DNA of 64,000 bases from Neopestalotiopsis rosae. Its lineage: Eukaryota > Ascomycota > Sordariomycetes > Amphisphaeriales > Sporocadaceae. A model generated the notes under the pieces. The model ran no database searches and had not been told where the DNA came from. It saw only the letters and a program-made list of their open reading frames with translations. The DNA is taken from assembly GCA_023078685.1 (NCBI GenBank), contig JALGAS010000001.1, positions 4,960,001 through 5,024,000 on the forward strand, read 5' to 3'. Shown here piece after piece: positions 1 to 11,410 of the stretch. The number at the start of each line of letters is the position of its first letter. Within the stretch, counting starts at the first letter, position 1. A program made the position numbers and the translations under genes.

Positions 1-1
1 A

Positions 2-1735
2 GGTCTTGAGAAGAGCAGTAAAGGGACCGTGATGAGACGCCAAGCAGAAGAGAAGTATGCAGAGCTGATCGAGGCTGTGTATGGAGCGGGAAATGATCAG
101 CACTTTCACCATGAGCCTCTAGACACACCACAGCTGCAGGACAGGATCAGCGAAAAGTTCTCCCAGGTTCTTGGCCGACGTATTGATCCTAATGATGACA
201 TATTCAGGCAAGGGGTTGACTCGATCGCTTGTACCCAAATACGCAAACTGGTCGAAACTCATCTCGTGCCGGTCGAATCACGCCCACTGCCACTCAACAT
301 CATCTATGAGCAGCAGAATATCCGCGCATTAGCCTTACATATTCAAAACGTGCGGCAAGGCAATGGATGCGTGACTGGCCTAGGGAATGGAGCCGTCGAG
401 GATTCCGAGATACAACAAATGGCCACATTCAGCCGATTATACGGAGACTTTGGTTCGGCAATATTGTCTCCGACTGGACCAAAGCAGGGTACACATCACG
501 GGGTCATTCTGACTGGTGCTACAGGGGCACTTGGTGCTCATCTCCTACACTATTTGCGAGACTCCCCTGAGGTGCGCAAGATATATTGTCTCGTTCGTGC
601 GCAAACAGCAGAGGCAGCTCATGAGCGAGTGTCTGAAGGTCTACGAGCGCGTGGACTTCGCGAGCTGGAACGACCTTTGTCGTCCCCGTTACACGAGCAT
701 CAAATAGTCTGTCTACCATGTGACATGTTCAATGAAGATTTAGGACTTTCAGAAGAGGTGAGAGACCTCATCGGCCAGGATTGCTCCATCTTTGTCCATG
801 CAGCGTGGGCGGTGAATTTCCGCCTACGGCTCGGCTCATTCGAGGACCACATACGAGGACTGCATTATATGATGCGTTTCGCAATGTCCATTGGATCGAA
901 TTTCGTCTTTGTAAGTTCCACAGCCTCGGTCAGTAGGTCGTCGGAGCAGCGAATATTGGAAACAATCACATCAAGCGCGTCCGATGCCGTTCCGTTGGGT
1001 TATGCCAGATCAAAGTGGGCAGCAGAGCAGATTTGTTCGGCGGCGAACCGACACTGCACCAATATGGCCAGAGAACGAGGTCTGGTCCATGGAGGACAAT
1101 ACTCTCAAATCTCTGTTGTCCGCGTCGGTCAGCTGTGCGGAAATGCAGCCGGCGTCTGGAATGCCAGCGAAGCATATCCGCTAATGCTGTCGACGGCAAA
1201 GATCACCGACTGCCTGCCTGATTTGCAGGACGAGAGTTTAAACTGGCTGCCTGTTGACATGGCGGCGCAGTCTATTTTGGAAATCATAATACACGATAAC
1301 AACAGTGACGATGGTGGACGTGTTGCTGGTGGTGGTGCGGACCTCGGTGGCGCATGTCCGGTCTACCATGTCTTGAATCCGCACAGGCGACCTGCATGGC
1401 GCGACATGCTGGAATGGATTCGGAAAAGTGACATGCAAGGAAATCGGTCCACTGCTTTTGAAATAGTGTCACCCCGCGAGTGGATCAGCCGCCTGGAGAA
1501 GGCCCTGAATGCTGGCTCTGGCCTGCACCCCGCGCAGAAATTAGTGGGCTTCTGGCAGCAGAAGTATCATCGCGACGAATCGATGGTGAATGGTGCTGAT
1601 ACTACACCTCACAAGGTCGCCGTTTTTGATACAAAGAATAGCTCTCACGTGTCAAAGACCATGGCGCAAGTCCCACCGCTGTCACCAACGCAGGTACTGA
1701 GAATGTGGGCATGGATCTGTAGTCATGTTGCATGA
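2..1735 (+). CDS. NRPS-like adenylating reductase (A-T-R), C-terminal part, 5' truncated
   Basis: The reading frame is open to the left edge, so the true start lies outside; the GTG/ATG near 29 is internal. The first visible codons (EKSSKGTV) match the A10 lysine motif that ends an adenylation domain. A carrier (T) domain follows with the phosphopantetheine serine in GVDSI (about visible residue 74). A thioester-reductase domain then opens with the NADP-binding TGATGALG loop (about 171-178) and has the SDR-type catalytic pair in YARSK (about 334-338). The order A-T-R is that of alpha-aminoadipate-reductase-like enzymes, which activate a carboxylic acid, load it on the carrier arm and release it reductively as an aldehyde. 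The substrate cannot be read because the specificity core is off-window. Lys2 itself is an alternative, but Lys2 sits in a different subfamily and I infer a secondary-metabolism enzyme. No intron is needed in the visible part. Confidence 0.88.
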   Translation, partial: GLEKSSKGTVMRRQAEEKYAELIEAVYGAGNDQHFHHEPLDTPQLQDRISEKFSQVLGRRIDPNDDIFRQGVDSIACTQIRKLVETHLVPVESRPLPLNIIYEQQNIRALALHIQNVRQGNGCVTGLGNGAVEDSEIQQMATFSRLYGDFGSAILSPTGPKQGTHHGVILTGATGALGAHLLHYLRDSPEVRKIYCLVRAQTAEAAHERVSEGLRARGLRELERPLSSPLHEHQIVCLPCDMFNEDLGLSEEVRDLIGQDCSIFVHAAWAVNFRLRLGSFEDHIRGLHYMMRFAMSIGSNFVFVSSTASVSRSSEQRILETITSSASDAVPLGYARSKWAAEQICSAANRHCTNMARERGLVHGGQYSQISVVRVGQLCGNAAGVWNASEAYPLMLSTAKITDCLPDLQDESLNWLPVDMAAQSILEIIIHDNNSDDGGRVAGGGADLGGACPVYHVLNPHRRPAWRDMLEWIRKSDMQGNRSTAFEIVSPREWISRLEKALNAGSGLHPAQKLVGFWQQKYHRDESMVNGADTTPHKVAVFDTKNSSHVSKTMAQVPPLSPTQVLRMWAWICSHVA

Positions 1736-2869
1736 GCGAGAAGTGCGAGAAAAGCGATCAGAGGACATGAATTGGATGGATCTTGTCAACGATGCAATCT
1801 ACCATCCATTTCATGACAGTTGCCGATTTCCAAGGGGTTCAATGGGGTATGTAACATCTAGCACAGATTAGTGTGTCCATCAATTGCGGATAGAGCCGTC
1901 GACCTTCTAGGTTTATTCTTGCTTTGGTCTTCAGGGACCATCTAGCCCTCGGATGGTGACTGGATTAGTGAGTGGTGCACCACTACGGGCTGGCTTGGGC
2001 TGGTCCTAAACATCATTACGTACGGGGGCGACGTCATAGCTTCCCTCCCTGACTGGGATCATGATGCCAGGAGTTGGCGCAGATTGGGGGAAACAAAATA
2101 ACCCACAGGCGAGGGGTCGCTTGGGTTACCTGGAAAGCAATTCACTTCAACAACATTGGTGAGGCAGGAAAAACACCCAAAATAAACCTGTCAGTCAGTC
2201 CTGCTCATCTTCTCCTATATTTACTCCCACGTACTATTCGATATAAATCCCGCCTCTATTGATCTACGGGGATATCACCGTTTTTGTCTTGGTTTATTTT
2301 CTTAGAGCGTCCTTCTGAGGACAATAGCCACGAGTATTCCGTAATTACCATACACCACTCTGGGATAGCCCCTTGAGCCACGCCCCGCCGAAACAAGACG
2401 GTCGGTCTGCTATCCTCATCTCACGATACCCCATCAAATAGAGTCGCTACACTGCTGGCTCGCATTTTTCGCATTCTTTCGTATTCACCGCCTGCTCTTC
2501 ACGGGCCACCTCAACGGTCTCCGTGCATCCAGACTTTCAACGGCCCCTGGCGCTACCGACACATGTTACCTTAGCACTAGCTATCGCAAACGCCGCGCTT
2601 CTTCTTGTGGTACCTGCCCCGCGACCACTACGGTGACATCCGAAAAAAACGACTTCTCGGGTCTGGTCGCGCGCCGCCATGGAACTCTAGGACAGAGCAG
2701 AGGGAGAGACACGAGCGAGTGTAGGCAAAGACAGTGAGAACGCAGCAGCTTCTTCGCCTCTGTCATCTGCTCAGCTTACTGCGCATTCTCCGGTAGGCTC
2801 AGCTACGGCACAGAGCGACACAGTATCGTCTTACTGGGAATATATGCCTCCCCCGCTCACCATAACAAC
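1736..2869. other. Intergenic / 5' leader, no gene seen
   Basis: About 1.1 kb between the reductase stop and the WD40 start. I see no supported gene. The part from about 2450 is pyrimidine-rich and then purine-rich near 2640-2760, as expected for a long promoter and 5' UTR of the WD40 gene. Confidence 0.5.
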
Positions 2870-5800
2870 ATGTCTGCCCTTACAGCAAAGAAGGGCGCGC
2901 CAAGTGGCATTCAAGCCGAGCACGCAAGATCTGCATCCGAGTCGGGAGTCACGATGTCTGGAACCTCGGACTCGCATATCTCGGCTGCAAATGCAATCAC
3001 ACAGACACCGTCGGGCACGGCACTTTCTGCCACTACTACTCAAGGTGAGTTTCCGGATCATACTCGCACCCCGCCAGCGCCAGCCAGCCAGTCACTTTGC
3101 CCCTGTGCCGCAGTGCCGCAATGGGGATCGCATTCCCAGCACCGTGGCTGTTCTCGAGGCGCGGTCTGCTGACTATGCATATGCCGCATCCTTTTTTCCC
3201 TATTTTCCTACCCTGCCAAGGGCGATCGCCAGGCATCCATTTTAGGGCAGATGCGCCCGTCATTATACTGGTGCCACAATGTATATTTCCATACTAACCA
3301 ATGACAGTCTTGTCTGGCGACAGTACCCAATCCACCCCCTTGAATGCGGGTCAGTCGAGTAAGAAGGGACCCGCGAAGTTATCACGTAAGGATACTGCCG
3401 GGAAAGATGTTAAAGATGCGAAACCTCGCCCAAGCCCGGCCACTCCCTCGGAGCCGGCAATCGATCCTTTGTCCCATGTGCGTCATTCACCTCGACTCGT
3501 TCAAGACTACCCAAAAGGAGAAAAAAGAAGTTCTGCTAAAGAAATTTACTAGCATATCTTTGTGAGGACAAACACTGATCGAGCTATACCACCAAAACTC
3601 CGCGGACCAGGCAGGCCTGACAGTCCCGCCAATGAGTCTCTCCCACGACCTAGTGCCGACCTCGCCGCAAAACAATCTCCGTTGCAACCTGAGCATCTTC
3701 GAGACAGGAGGAAGCCCGCCTCCTTCCTCAGCCGATTGAGTATGATTGGCAACAAGAAGCGGGGGGACGACATGGACGATGCCGCCTCTGAAATAAGCGA
3801 CATGCGCACCGAGGGCGCCAATGCGGTCGTTTTCAGTTCGGATATCGACTTTAATGGTTATATTCCACGACACAAAGAACCGCCCCGCTATATTAGAGTT
3901 AGAACACATCATAAAAAAGAAAAAGAGTTCAATCGCATGTTCCTTGCGCAGGAGCTTGTTGGTACTGAGGTAGGCGGAATCTTTCATAATTGTCCGAGTG
4001 TATATGCGAAAGCTTCCTATCTGGCATGTGGTATACTTGGCAAAATGAGTTGCGACGGCCGAGAAATCACACTACATCCTCAGTTCAAGCTTTTGTGCGG
4101 TTTTACTGATACCTTCTGCAGGCCCCCCATGAAGATGCTGTGGAAAATCCTGCCATCAATGGAGCACCCGTACAGCCAGTACGGGGCTTTGGACGAAAAG
4201 ATCTCAATCCAGGCGGCCCAATCTGGGCTATGGAATTCAGCAAAGATGGAAAGTATCTCGCGACTGCTGGGCGAGACAGGGTTGTGCGAGTTTGGGCAGT
4301 TATTGCAACCCAAGAGGACCGTAAAGCATACGAGGAAGAATCTGTCTGCGCAGATGTTGGCGCCGGCGAAAGGCTGAGCGCACCCGTCTTCCGACCACGG
4401 CCGATTCGTGAATTCTCGGGTCACACGGGCGAGATTCTCGATTTGAGCTGGAGCAAAAACAATTTTCTGTTGTCTTCATCCATGGACAAGACCGTTCGTT
4501 TGTGGCATTTGAGTAGAGATGAATGTCTCTGCACCTTCAAGCACAAGGACTTTGTCACCTCGATTGCGTTTCACCCTAGGGACGACCGCTTCTTCCTTGC
4601 CGGATCACTGGACTCCATTCTCAGACTCTGGAGCATCCCAGACAAGTCTGTGGCTTATTCAAGCCAAATAGCCGACTTGGTCACCGCAGTTGCATTTTCT
4701 CCTGACGGTAAGACATGTATAGCCGGATGTCTAAACGGTCTTTGCACATTTTACGAGACCGAGGGATTGAAGTTCGAAACCCAGATGCATGTGCGCTCGT
4801 CTCGAGGCAAGAACGCCAAAGGGAGCAAAATTACAGGCATTCAAACCATGACTTCTCCTCCAGATGAGCCAGACGGTGAGGTAAAGGTATTAGTCACTTC
4901 CAACGACTCTCGTGTACGCATCTATAATCTACGCGACAAGGCGCTGGAGCTCAAATTCAAGGGCCACGAAAACACGAGCAACCAAATCCGTGCTAGTTTC
5001 AGCGACGATGGCAACTATGTCATATGTGGAAGTGAAGACAAGAGAGCGTTCATCTGGTCGACGGGGCCTTCTCAGTCAGACAACAAGGAGAAGCGTCCAA
5101 CTGAGCATTTCGAGGCGAATTCTGCCATTATTACACAAGCCATATTTGCTCCGGCGGCCACCCGACAACTATTGCAGGCTTCGCATGACCCAATCTTTAC
5201 CTTGTGCAATCCGCCACCAGTCACATTGATGAGCAGGGAAGAAGCGAACATGAGCCAGACCACTCTAGGCCAGGAATCTGTTCCCGACAAGTCATTTGCG
5301 ATTAAGAAGCCCGTGGAGACACCAGCTTACCTTGCCCGCGCAAAACACCATGATGGCAATGTCGTGGTCACGACGGATCACTCTGGCATCATCAAAGTCT
5401 TTCGTCAAGATTGCGCATTCGCCAAGCGACGTCACGATAGCTGGGAAGTTGGTTCAACCTTGTCGCGCAGGGTTGGTAAAGACGGACTCTTGGGACGAAG
5501 CGGAAGTGTCAAGACGAGTACCAGCACTGGCACCAGAGAACCAGCCTCGCGACGAGGATCGATTTCTCAAGCGCCATCCGGTCTTGGACCTGGTACACCA
5601 CAATTAAGCTCTGAGAGAATCATGTCCTGGCGGCAAGGTGTTGAAGGTACACCATCACGACCAAACTCTATTGCGCTTGCTACTCCCGCTAGGAGTGAGC
5701 GGTCAATGAGCCCTGCCAAGGCTCGTACTCCGATTCCGTCAAATGTGCATAATGCAGCCTCGGAAGCGCGGCGACAACCATATGCTAGTTCTCTGGCGTC

Positions 5801-6437
5801 ACCTCCGCTCCAGCCCACAAGCCCATCGTCGAGCGTCAAGACTAGCGACCAAGATCGGCTTGACAGACCGCAGCCTCCTCCCCCAAGTTTCACGTTCAGA
5901 AGCGTGGATGAAGAAGATGAGCCAACGGAAGGAGGGCCTCCCCGTGTTGAGACTGGCGGCCCTACCCTTTCGTTCTGGAATTTGAACCGATGGAAAGGCA
6001 TAGGCAGTACTTTGAAAGGAAACAACACGGGCAATGGCCCCACTTCGGCAAGCGCTGAGAGGAGAGATAGCAAGACGAGTGAATCGGGGGCCATGCTGAC
6101 TCCAGTGCCGGAATCTGACGACCGACGGCGCAAAAGTCTTGGCTCCCGTGTGATCGGACCACAATCTACTAGTCCCGACAAAACTGAACAGTCGGGAAGG
6201 AGAAAGAGTCTGCCCGCAAAAGATCTACTGGCACCGCCTTCAGGTGGACGCCCTCACTACGATCGCCAAACGAGTGTTGTCAGTACACTCACGAGTGAGG
6301 AAATTAGCGACCCAGAAACGAGTGACAAGGGAGAAACACAATGCTCCAAATGCGGTGGTCGTGAGTTCAAGTCGAAGAAAGTAGCTGGCCAGCAAAAGCT
6401 CGTGTGCTCGCAATGCGGTAGAATCCACGACAATTAG
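2870..6437 (+). CDS. WD40-repeat protein, WDR44/Dgr2 type, with C-terminal zinc ribbon
   Basis: Four exons: 2870-3044, 3308-3477, 3553-3969, 4122-6437, giving 1025 residues. All introns have GT-AG ends, and the frames join as DPLSH|HIFVRTNTD and LVGTE|APHEDAVEN. The N-terminal 250 residues are Ser/Pro/Lys-rich and likely disordered. WD40 blades start near residue 286 (GPIWAMEFSKDGKYLATAGR) and continue with HTGEILDLSWS, DFVTSIAFHP, DLVTAVAFSPDG and later blades ending in VRVWAV, VRLWHL and LRLWSI. A long low-complexity Ser/Arg/Pro tail follows, and the last 31 residues form a CSKC-x17-CSQC zinc ribbon. This is the layout of fungal relatives of WDR44/yeast Dgr2. The mammalian protein binds Rab11, so a trafficking role is inference. 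It is convergent with the thioredoxin gene downstream. Confidence 0.85.
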
Positions 6438-6922
6438 AGATTGAAGCACTGCCTTGTCTACAACCGCTACTGCAAACGACAGACGTTATAAAATCTAGGA
6501 TAGGATAGAAGCACCAAGGAACGCAGAAGAAAGAGGCGAGCGAAGAGACTAAAAGGAAGTCCAGAAAGAAGCCATGTGCTGGAATAAGAGAAAAGATGGG
6601 GGGAAAGAGAGGAATGAGCGTGAGAAGATTGGGTATCCCACTCGTCTTGCAAACCGCAACTTTCACTTCCGAGATCCATGTTGAAGAGTCCTATGAAATG
6701 GTTTGGGCATTACTGGCGTTATTGGGATTTTTGTTGTTTTGTTTAAGATACCACCATGTGCGGAGAAATTATGCACGATTCGAATATTTGAAATATACCT
6801 GCCGCATAGATTGCCAAATTTCCACAATCACTCCAGTCCCTGACTACATAAATGCAGGTTTCTACCATAATCTTCCATTCTATGGTAGCTTTCAAGAACA
6901 CCATGGGTTTCCCTTTCATTAG
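6438..6922. other. Convergent 3' intergenic region
   Basis: Shared 3' flank of the WD40 gene (plus) and the thioredoxin gene (minus). It is purine-rich at 6490-6610 and AT-rich after 6690. No gene seen; it probably holds both 3' UTRs. Confidence 0.5.
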
Positions 6923-7483
6923 CTACCAATCATCGTCCTGAATAGCCTTGGACACTTCATTACTTTCATTTTCGGCGTCGCCATGTCCCCCTCCTGCCAC
7001 CGCTGTCGCTTTACTCTTGGCCGACTGCTCGGCAACCATTTCCTCGACCGCCGTCTTGAGCTTGGGCGGGTGGGCGGCCCGGACCTCGTCGTACGCCTCG
7101 CCGTCGCGGACAAATGTAAACGTCGGAATGTTGGTGACGCGGTACCGCGCCGCCACGTCGGGCACCTCGTCCACGTCGACCTTGGCAAAGGCGATTTGGC
7201 CCGGGTTTGCGTGCTTGGTGGCGTGCTGGGTGAAGATGGGGTTCATGGCTTTGCACTGGAAAGGAAAATGGGGAGTTTGTTGAGCAAAAAGGTTTTAATC
7301 CGTGTATGACATTTTACGAAATTGTAATGGGAAAATAAGAAGACGATTGCTTACGGGACCGCACCAGCTTGCGTGGAAATCGACCACGACGTATTGGTGC
7401 GATGACAGCAGCTCATTGTAGCTTTCCACTGACTTGATTATCTGCACGGGATTCGTGGACGCGGCGGGCTCTTGTGAGGTCAT
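6923..7483 (-). CDS. Thioredoxin with acidic/Ala-rich C-terminal extension
   Basis: Two exons on the minus strand: 7483-7355 and 7255-6923, 153 residues. The intron falls exactly inside the active site, WCGP|CK (residues 40-45), giving the canonical WCGPC redox motif. The fold is completed by YVVVDFHASW before it and by KVDVDEVPDVA, the cis-proline NIPTFTFVRDGE and the C-terminal helix KLKTAVEEMV after it. Thioredoxins reduce protein disulfides with electrons from thioredoxin reductase. Classical thioredoxins are about 105-110 residues. This one has roughly 35 extra residues, low-complexity and acidic, ending in QDDDW. No signal or transit peptide is evident, so it is probably cytosolic or nuclear. 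Confidence 0.92.
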
Positions 7484-10393
7484 TGTAAGTCTTCTAGCAG
7501 GGTCAAAACGTCAAAATACAATGATGGGTATGTAGTTGGATACAAAATACAAAACACTGGGCGTATTGCACAGCAGGAAATGTCTGAGTCTCTGCTGCGA
7601 CGCGGTGTACTATAGTCAAAAGTTATATAATTCTAGTCGAAGTACTCTGAACATGGGTACATGTTTATATCACGTCGACGCGCCCACTAACCAATTAGGC
7701 ACCCATCGCGAGTTAGACGAGGATTGGTAAGCCGCTAGCACGCCATGATTTGTTATAGTATACTGATCAACCATAAGCAACTGCAAAAGCAGTGTATGAA
7801 GCCTCACAGTCGCTACTGGTCTAGCGACAAATCAAGGGAATGCGAACACAGAAACAAGTCTGCTCACTTCATCCGAGCAGAACATAATCCTAAAAGTGAT
7901 ATGTAGTAGCCATGGAAACATTGTAGAAGAGATACGGCAATCCTCGTGGCAGACGCGACGTTACATGAAGTACATAGCAAGAACATCGCTAATCTATCTA
8001 CAAGGTACCAGGTTAGAGGGTAAAAGCGACATGGAGCGGCCGCTGGTGGAGCTCGACTAAGTGAAGTACTCTGTATTTCGCGTCACGCGGGCTGTGATAG
8101 TGGAAGGCGCGACTATTACTTATTAGTGAGGGGTGCAAATTAGAGCTTCGCACTCTGTACAATGTAGCTCAGCGCAATTGATCCCCTCTTCTTCAAGCAT
8201 CAACACCAACCCCCCCAACCTGCTCTTCTTGTTTCTTGGAATCTGTTCTCGTCCAAATCTCCTATTCTCTCTTATGAAAGTGGAAGGACCAGAGCTTCCA
8301 GGTCGCTACTCTCTGCTTATGCTATTCTCAGGATGAAAAAACACCAGAGCTTGATGTTACTAAACAAGCTCGTACACACCCAATTTCTCGGATCCTTGAT
8401 TAGAAGCGTCGCACTGCATCATGCAGCGCCCACTTGCACTGCATGCATGCAACAATGATCAGATCGCAGGTGATCAGCAGCAAACCGGGGTGCAGTAGCC
8501 GCGGTAGCGCACCAATTCGTTGAACTCGGCCGTGAGTATCAACGACTAATCATTCAACTTACCGCGCAGCAAGTGCTGCTTCGTGTACTTCCTATCACTC
8601 ATTGAGTGAGGCAGCAGATCCATCATCTCTGTTTGCAGCCATGACGACAGTAACAATGATGGATACTTACTATGCCCTGGTTGGCCTCAACGAGGTCTAT
8701 CTTTAGACGACCCTTGACAGTCAGAAGTGCATTTTCGAACCCGGCAAAGGCTATGCAAGCAAACATCATCTTCGATCAACACAACCATGATGGCGCTGAT
8801 CATTTTCAGTTCAACATTTCTTGACTGTGGCGGCTACTCCAGAGATCGCAAGCTTCTGATAGGTCTGGCCCGAATGGAGGGGACCCTGGCAGCTTGAAGA
8901 TGGGATCGTCTATCATATGGCTTTGTGGTCCATAATAGAAAACCCTACCTATCCATCATACTCGCTCCCCACCCGCGAGCCGACATCACACCAACCCTTG
9001 ACCTCCTAGCGTGTGGCGCACTATTAACGATGATGCCTGCCAACGACCGGATAATCCTAATCATGATGGGATTTGAACCCTCATGCGATTAGTTTCACTA
9101 TTACTTCTGTCCAAATCAGGAATACATACGAGGTAGCGCGGCGCTTAGAAGCAAACTGCAACCCTTGCCGGAGCCCAGGTCCTTGTTGCCTTGTTCGAGT
9201 GTCAAGGTAGATGGAATTTTGGCCCCCACTGAACAATACCCGTCTTGACCAATGAGAAATGGCAAGTTTACCGAAAATGGGAGGCCTTTTTCCCTCCAAG
9301 TCCTTGATGCTGTCTGTTGCTTTTTCTTTTGCTCAAGGCAGCTCCTTGACGACTGCCCACGGCTACCTGGTATCTACTGAGTGCTCGTCGAGTGTGTCGG
9401 CCGAACGAGAGAGCCATGTGGAACCAAGGCCGGGACACATGAGTGATGTATTCGCATGAGGCATCAAGACTATTGGTCCGGCTATCCTGTGAGAGCGAGT
9501 GTCTAGGTCAGAGACCTGCCATCACAGTGCAATGTCTCTCTTTTCATCACCAAGGCTAACAACCTTTCTAGAATATCCATGATGAGCAAACTCTTGAGAC
9601 GCTCGACTGGCCGCCATGAAAAATCAGCATGTGTTCCGCGTTTCGATCTTGATGTTCCAATCACGGTCAGGGCTATCATGACACAATAGGAGACGTCCCC
9701 TATACAACCGCCACTACGAACAAGGAAAGATGTTCAAGATTAGACAGCCGCGGGGTTTTGCACACAGATTCATTCTTGCTAAAAACCCAACCGCCTAGTC
9801 CAGGAATAAAGGCGCTTGAGTCATAACCAGGGGCCGCTTAGCCTGGGTTTACAGAACGGGATTTACGCCCCCAAATCCACAAGTTGCTCTGCTAAGACTT
9901 ATCTCGACCTGGGATCCCGTTTCAGAAATCGTTGGTTTTCAATGAATACAGGCTTTCGAAGAAGAACTTGGTCTCATAAAGGGACGCTATGGGTCTGGCC
10001 CGGGCCATCTGTGACAAGTTGCCATCCTCAAAACTGGCGCTTGAACCAACTCCATCAGAGTTATATCAGGGTCTTCCAGGGTAACTACCAATTACAGACG
10101 ATGATTTTGACGCTCGGGAATGTTATCACCTTTCTTTGTGGTAAAATGTGGAGTTGACCATGTTTCATCTTGAGCAACATGAAGAGGATCAAAGAGAAAT
10201 GAATCTCAAAGCGAGGTCCCGGATATCCACTGTTGGAATGGCATAAATAGTTGTGAGTGTTGCTTTCTCACAGACAAAGGAATATGAGAAGACTCCTGTA
10301 AGATCAGGTTCGAAGACCATCTATGCGTGTACTTTTCATATCCCTTTAAACGTCCACTTTACCCATTTTCGTCAGAAACCCCCAACGCTCAAA
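7484..10393. other. Gene-poor region, 2.9 kb
   Basis: No open frame here has recognisable coding character; the longest (9816-10157, plus) is low-confidence and has no known motif. An imperfect palindrome of about 37 bp lies at 9056-9092. The 3' part (about 10230-10393) is presumably the promoter of the amidoligase-like gene. Confidence 0.5.
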
Positions 10394-11410
10394 ATGGCCA
10401 GCCAGTTCTCATTCTTCTTTGGTATCGAGCTTGAGTTGCTCATTGCCAGCCGCTCCAAGAGCCATAGGTCTTGGAAGTCATTGGCGACCGAGGTCAGCTC
10501 GAAGCTCCAGAAGGCCGGCATCGACAATCATATCAACGAGGGCAATGACAAGAGCACAGCGAATTATTCAGAATGGTCCATTGTCCAAGAAGTCACAGTG
10601 CCCTCTCAGCCAGGAAAGAATCTTTGTAAGACGCCAAGCTAATATGAAAAACATGTTTATGAATCTAATCGCTAGAGTTTAGGGGGTATTGAGCTCGTTT
10701 CTCCGATATTTGAGCTCTCAAGTCCTTGGAATGCTCATCTCTCTATTATATACAAGACGCTGAAAAGTTCCTTCATACTTTCAAGTTCTGTCAACACATC
10801 GACGCATGTCCACATCTCCACATCTCCGCCGCTGCCTCCGAGTTCCCTGGCAACTCTGGCCAAAGCAATCCTCTACTTTGAGCCCGGCCTTGATCTCTTG
10901 CTGCCCTCAAATAGAGGTACATCATATTGGTGTCAGTCAAATCACGAAAACACTATGTTGAAGAATGTCCCACTCGTGGACTGTTTCGCACACATGGATT
11001 ATTGCCAAAGTCCAAGCGATGTCGCTGCCGCGTTGTGTTCTTTTCCGGCCAAATCCGCCTATGGCATAGCCAATGGGTTCACCAGCGACTTTGTACACGG
11101 CGTCTACAAGTGGGATTTCTCTGGTCTCATCGATCCTGCCTTGTATCTCACTTCCAACCCTTATCCTAGCGGTACGATCGAGTATCGGCAGTGTCCCGGT
11201 AGCAATAGTGCCGACGAGGCGCGCACATGGCTAATGCTGGCTCTCGGATTCGTGGCGGGTACTATAGAAAGGGAGGACACGATCGACCCACGGGCGCCAG
11301 TGGCCATGGGCGACCTGCAGTGGACCGTCAGCTGTGGCCTTCAGGCCTTGGGGTTTGCGTCTGCAGATTCGAGAGCAGTGGAGAAGCTCTTCTCGGGCAA
11401 GGGAAAATGA
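10394..11410 (+). CDS. Fungal amidoligase-family protein (Amidoligase_2-like)
   Basis: Two exons, 10394-10625 and 10683-11410, 319 residues. The intron has donor GTAAGA, branch TCTAATC and acceptor TTTAG, and restores the frame as KNLW|GIELVSPIF. Family features in order are the FGIELELL start (about residues 8-15), EWSIVQE, GIELVSPIF, the conserved THVHIS histidine motif, FEPGLDLLLPSNR and YWCQSN. These match the layout of the putative amidoligase family (Pfam Amidoligase_2), predicted to have a glutamine-synthetase/gamma-glutamylcysteine-ligase-like fold and to form amide bonds using ATP. No substrate is known for the fungal members. ATG 10394 is chosen because the motif begins directly after it; the frame is open farther upstream but looks non-coding. 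The C-terminus may be longer than modelled (see the stretch after 11411). Confidence 0.75.

Noticed and set aside
3487..3987. 166-codon minus-strand frame in the WD40 gene
   Set aside because: Overlaps coding exon 3 and an intron of the WD40 gene; no motif.
9056..9140. tRNA gene on the minus strand suggested by GGTTCAAATCC
   Set aside because: No A-box at a suitable distance, T-stem mismatched and no acceptor pairing; only the palindrome remains worth noting.
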